From positions 1-22,917 of IMG/VR virus record IMGVR_UViG_3300017719_000224: 22,917 nt of DNA, one strand, 5' to 3'. The stretch comes from a virus. Below, one piece after another: positions 19,719-22,917 of the stretch. Positions within the stretch are counted from its first letter, which is position 1, and every line of letters begins with the position of its first letter. The position numbers were made by a program, and so were the translations under genes. The notes under the pieces are model-generated. The model was given only the letters and a program-made list of their open reading frames with translations, was not told the DNA's origin and ran no database searches.

Positions 19719-20750
19719 TTATGCTCCGCGATTACGAATTGCTGCCAAAATGTCTTGCGCACTTGGCTTTTCACCACCATCATCTCCTGCTGGTGCTGTT
19801 GCCGCTACTGCCGCCGCTACTGCTTCCTGTTGTACAGGAGGAGTAACTGGAGTAGGTGCCGCTTCTGCTACTGGTGCAGGTGCGGGAGTAGGTTGCGGAA
19901 CACTTTGTGCCGCAGGTTTGGCCGCTGAATTGTTTGGCGCACTGTTAGCAGTGTCAATTTGTACACCAGCTGGACGATAAAAGTTACCGAACAATTCTGG
20001 ATCATACAGTTGACCATCAACGCTTGCTTCAAACATTTGACCAATTGCAGTCAATTCAGCTTCAGTTGGCTGTTTAGGAAGAAAATCATTTAGATTAAAC
20101 AACCCATGTGTGTCAATTGCTGCACGTTCGTTGCTGTCTAAACTACGCTCTCTACGGCTCCAGCTAGACGTTGAATAGTCTGCATACTGACCTTTAGTTG
20201 TCTTTGTTAGACGGAAATCAGTACCTTGTTCAATATCTGTTGGAAGTTCAGTGAAATCACTGTCCATCAATGCACCTTTAATGATGTTAAAGATACTTGG
20301 ATTGATAATAAACCTACGAATTGGATTGTCAGGAGTAGTATCTTCTTGTAAACTGTTTTCAGCTACAAAGCCTTGGAATACGTAACTACGCTTTTTCCAA
20401 TACTTACGACCCATGTCTTCTAAGTTAGGATCTTTAAACCAGTTGCGTACTTCTGCGAGTACTGGGCAACTTCCTACCGGACCCCACATTTCGTTACACG
20501 GAACGTTCACTGTAACTGCACGACTGTTTGGGTCGCCTTTTACACCTGAAAATCCTAAACGAATCATTTGACGCTCACGCCAAAAGTAAGTATTACTCGA
20601 ATCACCGTCTGGTAAGAAACGAATTACACTTGTTGAATTTTCTGGGATATTCCAAAATGGGAAGATAGCGTTATCGCCACCTGAGCTAGATCCGCCTCCG
20701 CGGTTTTCTTGTTGTTGTAATTTTGCACGAATTTCTGCCAATGTTGCCAT
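19719..20750 (-). CDS. 32: Single-stranded DNA-binding protein gp32
   Basis: 343 aa (T4 gp32 301). It coats ssDNA and organises replication, repair and recombination proteins. N-terminal basic/polar region, then the OB-fold core with FPFWNIPENSTSVIRFLPDGD, WGPVGSCPV, MGRKYWKKRSYVFQGFV and DFRLTKTTKGQYADY. Of the T4 zinc ligands (H, C, C, C) only C85-x9-C95 is present; the third Cys position is Leu98, so zinc binding is probably lost or different. The C-terminal third is a long Ala/Pro/Val/Gln-rich linker ending in acidic GDDGGEKPSAQDILAAIRNRG, the partner-binding tail. Promoter and leader are described separately. Confidence 0.95.
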   Translation of the reverse strand: MATLAEIRAKLQQQENRGGGSSSGGDNAIFPFWNIPENSTSVIRFLPDGDSSNTYFWRERQMIRLGFSGVKGDPNSRAVTVNVPCNEMWGPVGSCPVLAEVRNWFKDPNLEDMGRKYWKKRSYVFQGFVAENSLQEDTTPDNPIRRFIINPSIFNIIKGALMDSDFTELPTDIEQGTDFRLTKTTKGQYADYSTSSWSRRERSLDSNERAAIDTHGLFNLNDFLPKQPTEAELTAIGQMFEASVDGQLYDPELFGNFYRPAGVQIDTANSAPNNSAAKPAAQSVPQPTPAPAPVAEAAPTPVTPPVQQEAVAAAVAATAPAGDDGGEKPSAQDILAAIRNRGA

Positions 20751-20768
20751 AGTATTTCTCCTATATTT

Positions 20769-20795
20769 TGCCTATGTTTATGCCTAAGTATGCCT
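20769..20795 (-). repeat. Tandem AGGCA-type repeats in the gp32 leader
   Basis: Three imperfect units with AGGCA cores at 20769-20773, 20781-20785 and 20791-20795 (12 and 10 bp apart) lie between the promoter and the AGGAG of gp32. T4 gp32 represses its own translation by binding leader repeats; this could be the counterpart, as inference. Confidence 0.5.
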
Positions 20796-20818
20796 TTGTG
20801 ACCACTTATGTAATCACT

Positions 20819-20847
20819 ATTATATGTGTATTTTGTGAGGTTGTCAA
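20819..20847 (-). promoter_or_regulatory. Perfect-consensus sigma70 promoter for gp32
   Basis: TTGACA (20842-20847), an exact 17-nt spacer and TATAAT (20819-20824), all 12 consensus bases present. Expected start near 20812, leaving a leader of about 62 nt before gp32. The -35 contains the TGA stop of the preceding 452-aa gene. Confidence 0.88.
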
Positions 20848-22202
20848 CTAAAAAGTTTATCGAAATCGTATTTTGTAAATGCGCCTTCAAATGTTTGTTC
20901 ATAGTTCTCACTGGGTACACGGGTTGTTTCACTTGCTGATGTTTTCAACTTAGGCATCAATGTTTTAATAGCACTTATTGCTTGTTTTAACATAGCACCA
21001 TCTTTAATATTGTCAACCTCATCATTGAATCTTGCAAGTAATACACTTAATTGATCCTGATCTTTGCCGCCATCAATGACGCCACTTAGATATTGTGCAA
21101 TTGCACCAAGTTGTTGTTGGATTGGATCTCCAACAAGTCTCTTGCTTACCATTGGATTTTCAGGATCATTCTTGATATCAACACCTTTACGTAGTCTAAC
21201 AGTATCCATTCCTAGGATAGAATTAGCTAGGCTATTCAGTGTCTCTTTTGCAAATGCATCACGTTCTTTGATAGATTTCATCTCTTTAACTAATGCATTC
21301 ACATACGGTAGCGCATCATCTAGACTTTCGTCAAATGTGCGTACTGTAAACTGGTTACGAAGTTTTGTACGATCTGTTTCATTGATCTTAACTTCTTTTG
21401 CTTCAAACTTGTCTTTGGTTTCGTTGTAACACTTACACCCTTTAAGTTTGTTAATTCCTTCTCTGATACTAGCAATACGCTGAGAGACTGCTTCTACAAT
21501 ATCTGCTGTATCTTCGTTTACCAAACCATTGCGCTTACTGTAGTTGGCAAACTCTTTAAGTTTTTTAAGTTCTACAGTTTGTTCTTGAATATGTTGTCCA
21601 AATGGATCATGTGGGTTGCCGCCTTCTTTAACATGACGTAGCATTGCTCTGCCGCCTGCTAAATTGTTTGTTGGCATTTTGAAACGTTCACCTTCTGCAT
21701 TCTCAATATAAATTGCACTGATGTTTCTGCTTCTACTTCCACGTGATTCTTCGTTCACTGGTTTTGTGTGTTTAATAATAAGTTTAGCACTTTCTAGCTT
21801 TTGATAACTGCTCTTGCTAGTTCCGTATGCTGCACTAATACCTTCTTCAATTTTCATGTCTCTCACCTTTTGCGCTTGGTAATCTTGGTCTTTTGGTTCA
21901 ATGTGTTTTGTAAAACTTTTTAATGTATATTCTATTACACTTTGATTTGCTAGATTTTTTAATTGTTCTAGTGTACTTCTGAATTGATCGATGTCAGTGT
22001 TTTGATTAACACTTACACGTATTTCTCTTGTACTATCAGTTTCGTCAAGATTGATCATAGTGCCTAGATCTTGAATATAAAATCTTCTTGCACTGTTAGG
22101 ATCAACAGTATGCTCGCCCTCATCTGTAAACAACTTCAAATTATGTCCGTTGCCTTTGAGAATCTTAAACATTTTTTCAGATACTTTATCGCTGCTAATC
22201 AT
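20844..22202 (-). CDS. Large conserved hypothetical, probably virion-associated
   Basis: 452 aa. It begins MISSDKVSEKMFKILKGNGH. Coiled and mixed segments with NEESRGSRSRNISAIYIENAEGERFKMPTNNLAGGRAMLRHVKEGG near 155-200 that I recall from large unknown proteins in marine T4-like phages. Later parts are helical (QRIASIREGINKLKGCKC; QLGAIAQYLSGVID). There is no catalytic motif or membrane helix. CATAAATA 17 nt upstream overlaps the gp17 end and points to late transcription; AAAGGA precedes the ATG. It lies directly after terminase, so a head- or tail-related role is likely but unproven. Confidence 0.8.
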   Translation of the reverse strand: MISSDKVSEKMFKILKGNGHNLKLFTDEGEHTVDPNSARRFYIQDLGTMINLDETDSTREIRVSVNQNTDIDQFRSTLEQLKNLANQSVIEYTLKSFTKHIEPKDQDYQAQKVRDMKIEEGISAAYGTSKSSYQKLESAKLIIKHTKPVNEESRGSRSRNISAIYIENAEGERFKMPTNNLAGGRAMLRHVKEGGNPHDPFGQHIQEQTVELKKLKEFANYSKRNGLVNEDTADIVEAVSQRIASIREGINKLKGCKCYNETKDKFEAKEVKINETDRTKLRNQFTVRTFDESLDDALPYVNALVKEMKSIKERDAFAKETLNSLANSILGMDTVRLRKGVDIKNDPENPMVSKRLVGDPIQQQLGAIAQYLSGVIDGGKDQDQLSVLLARFNDEVDNIKDGAMLKQAISAIKTLMPKLKTSASETTRVPSENYEQTFEGAFTKYDFDKLFS

Positions 22203-22218
22203 ATCAATTCCTTTATTA

Positions 22219-22226
22219 TATTTATG
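22219..22226 (-). promoter_or_regulatory. T4-type late promoter candidate
   Basis: CATAAATA, one base from the T4 late consensus TATAAATA, overlaps the last codons of gp17 and lies just upstream of AAAGGA and the ATG at 22202. It would give a very short leader. Confidence 0.55.
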
Positions 22227-22917
22227 TTAGAAACACAAAAGGCATAGGATCCACAGCCTCGTCGTCACTAAAACTATCTTTTAATTCATCATATGCGCTT
22301 TCATCATACTGCGCTACTTGTTGAGCAATACGTACTACCAGCACACATGCCATTACTAGATCATCTGTTTCGCCGTCTTTGGCACTAAAACTACTGCCTC
22401 TGGCAATAAATGTTTTGATTTCTTTTAATAGCGCACTACTTGCAATTTCCATTTTGTCTGTTTCAACCCAAGTCTTAAGTTTACTACATGCGGCTAACTT
22501 GCTTTTGTTTGTGGTAGTAAAACCTTTTCTAAAGCCTCTGTTTGCACTGCGAGGTTGACTAATCAATGTACCCGGAATATTATCTTCGCCTAGTTCTGCA
22601 ATTACTACCAATGCCGCTTCGCCTAGTGTGTTGTTTTCAACACTCCAATATATTTCACTCTCAGGTGCTGCTTCTTGTATTTCTAATAACATTTGTCTTA
22701 GTATACGTATCTGATCAGTGATGGGTGTCTTGTTGTGCATCCATTCTGCTACTTGACGCATGCCTGGTAGTTCATATATTTGTATAGCAGAATTGTCACC
22801 GCCAGTGCCAAGACTTGGATCTAGTCCAGCAATGTATGTTCTGCCTTTAACAATATTTTTATACCAACGTACTTGTCCTGTACGTCTGTGTATGTCTTTG
22901 CTTTCCATCATTGCTAG
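22222..22917 (-). CDS. 17: Terminase large subunit gp17, C-terminal nuclease part (5' cut by edge)
   Basis: About 232 codons are visible and the frame stays open to the right edge, so the N-terminal packaging ATPase is outside the window; an internal ATG at 22911 is not the start. This is the RNase H-fold nuclease of T4 gp17, which cuts concatemeric DNA during packaging. The three metal-binding acids fit the family: Asp in AGLDPSLGTGGDNSA (T4 D401), Glu in SVENNTLGEAAL (T4 E458) and Asp in ETDDLVMAC (T4 D542). The end DPMPFVFLT overlaps the late promoter of the next gene. Confidence 0.95.
   Translation of the reverse strand, partial: LAMMESKDIHRRTGQVRWYKNIVKGRTYIAGLDPSLGTGGDNSAIQIYELPGMRQVAEWMHNKTPITDQIRILRQMLLEIQEAAPESEIYWSVENNTLGEAALVVIAELGEDNIPGTLISQPRSANRGFRKGFTTTNKSKLAACSKLKTWVETDKMEIASSALLKEIKTFIARGSSFSAKDGETDDLVMACVLVVRIAQQVAQYDESAYDELKDSFSDDEAVDPMPFVFLT

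Noticed and set aside
1-22917. CRISPR array, insertion sequence, integrase or attachment site
   Set aside because: No regular spaced repeats, no transposase or integrase motifs and no terminal repeats seen; tRNA genes here are phage-encoded, not integration scars.

Overview
This window is a piece of a T4-like (Tevenvirinae-related) marine myovirus genome. The evidence is a set of T4 core genes, all read leftwards on the minus strand: terminase large subunit gp17, ssDNA-binding protein gp32, recombinase UvsX, mediator UvsY, helicase UvsW, primase gp61 and replicative helicase gp41. Many of the small proteins between them resemble, from memory, families conserved in marine T4-like phages of cyanobacteria and SAR11. 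No photosynthesis or other host-defining gene is visible, so the host cannot be fixed. The DNA is AT-rich and densely packed: most stop and start codons overlap (ATGA, TAATG) or abut, and there is no gene-free stretch above 300 bases.

Layout in transcription order, right to left. (a) 22917-20844: the end of gp17 and a 452-aa protein, probably virion-related, behind a T4-type late promoter. (b) 20847-17196: gp32 with a near-perfect sigma70 promoter and a repetitive leader, then uvsX, an acidic 85-aa protein, uvsY and a GT-A-like glycosyltransferase. (c) 17187-15847: small accessory proteins behind two strong sigma70-type promoters whose spacers carry an AAGANNTCTT palindrome. (d) 15833-14166: seven tRNA genes (Arg-TCT, Leu-TAA, a CAT tRNA, Thr-TGT, Leu-TAG, Gln-TTG, Ser-GCT), all with encoded CCA, interleaved with five small protein genes. 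(e) 14148-11783: a small membrane protein, a 234-aa unknown, an AAA+ ATPase and a coiled-coil peptide, with promoters between them and a three-hairpin noncoding segment after the ATPase. (f) 11786-7696: uvsW with a promoter that predicts a leaderless mRNA, then six overlapping small genes. One of these is a 54-codon zinc-ribbon/membrane peptide, and the last is a 189-aa miniature relative of the DnaE/PolC palm. (g) 7694-6933: a phytanoyl-CoA-dioxygenase-like oxygenase, converging on the only plus-strand gene (6574-6954). (h) 6531-1: a beta-rich probable structural protein, gp61, gp41, a GNAT acetyltransferase, a Pol-beta-type nucleotidyltransferase coupled to a ligase-like protein, and a truncated gene at the left edge.

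Functionally this is a replication, recombination and repair region (41/61 primosome; 32/UvsX/UvsY/UvsW recombination-dependent replication) with a tRNA/accessory island and a few late genes. The parts most worth following up are the promoter-spacer palindrome family, the coupled nucleotidyltransferase/ligase-like pair, the miniature DnaE-like protein, and the hairpin-rich noncoding segment at about 11985-12122.
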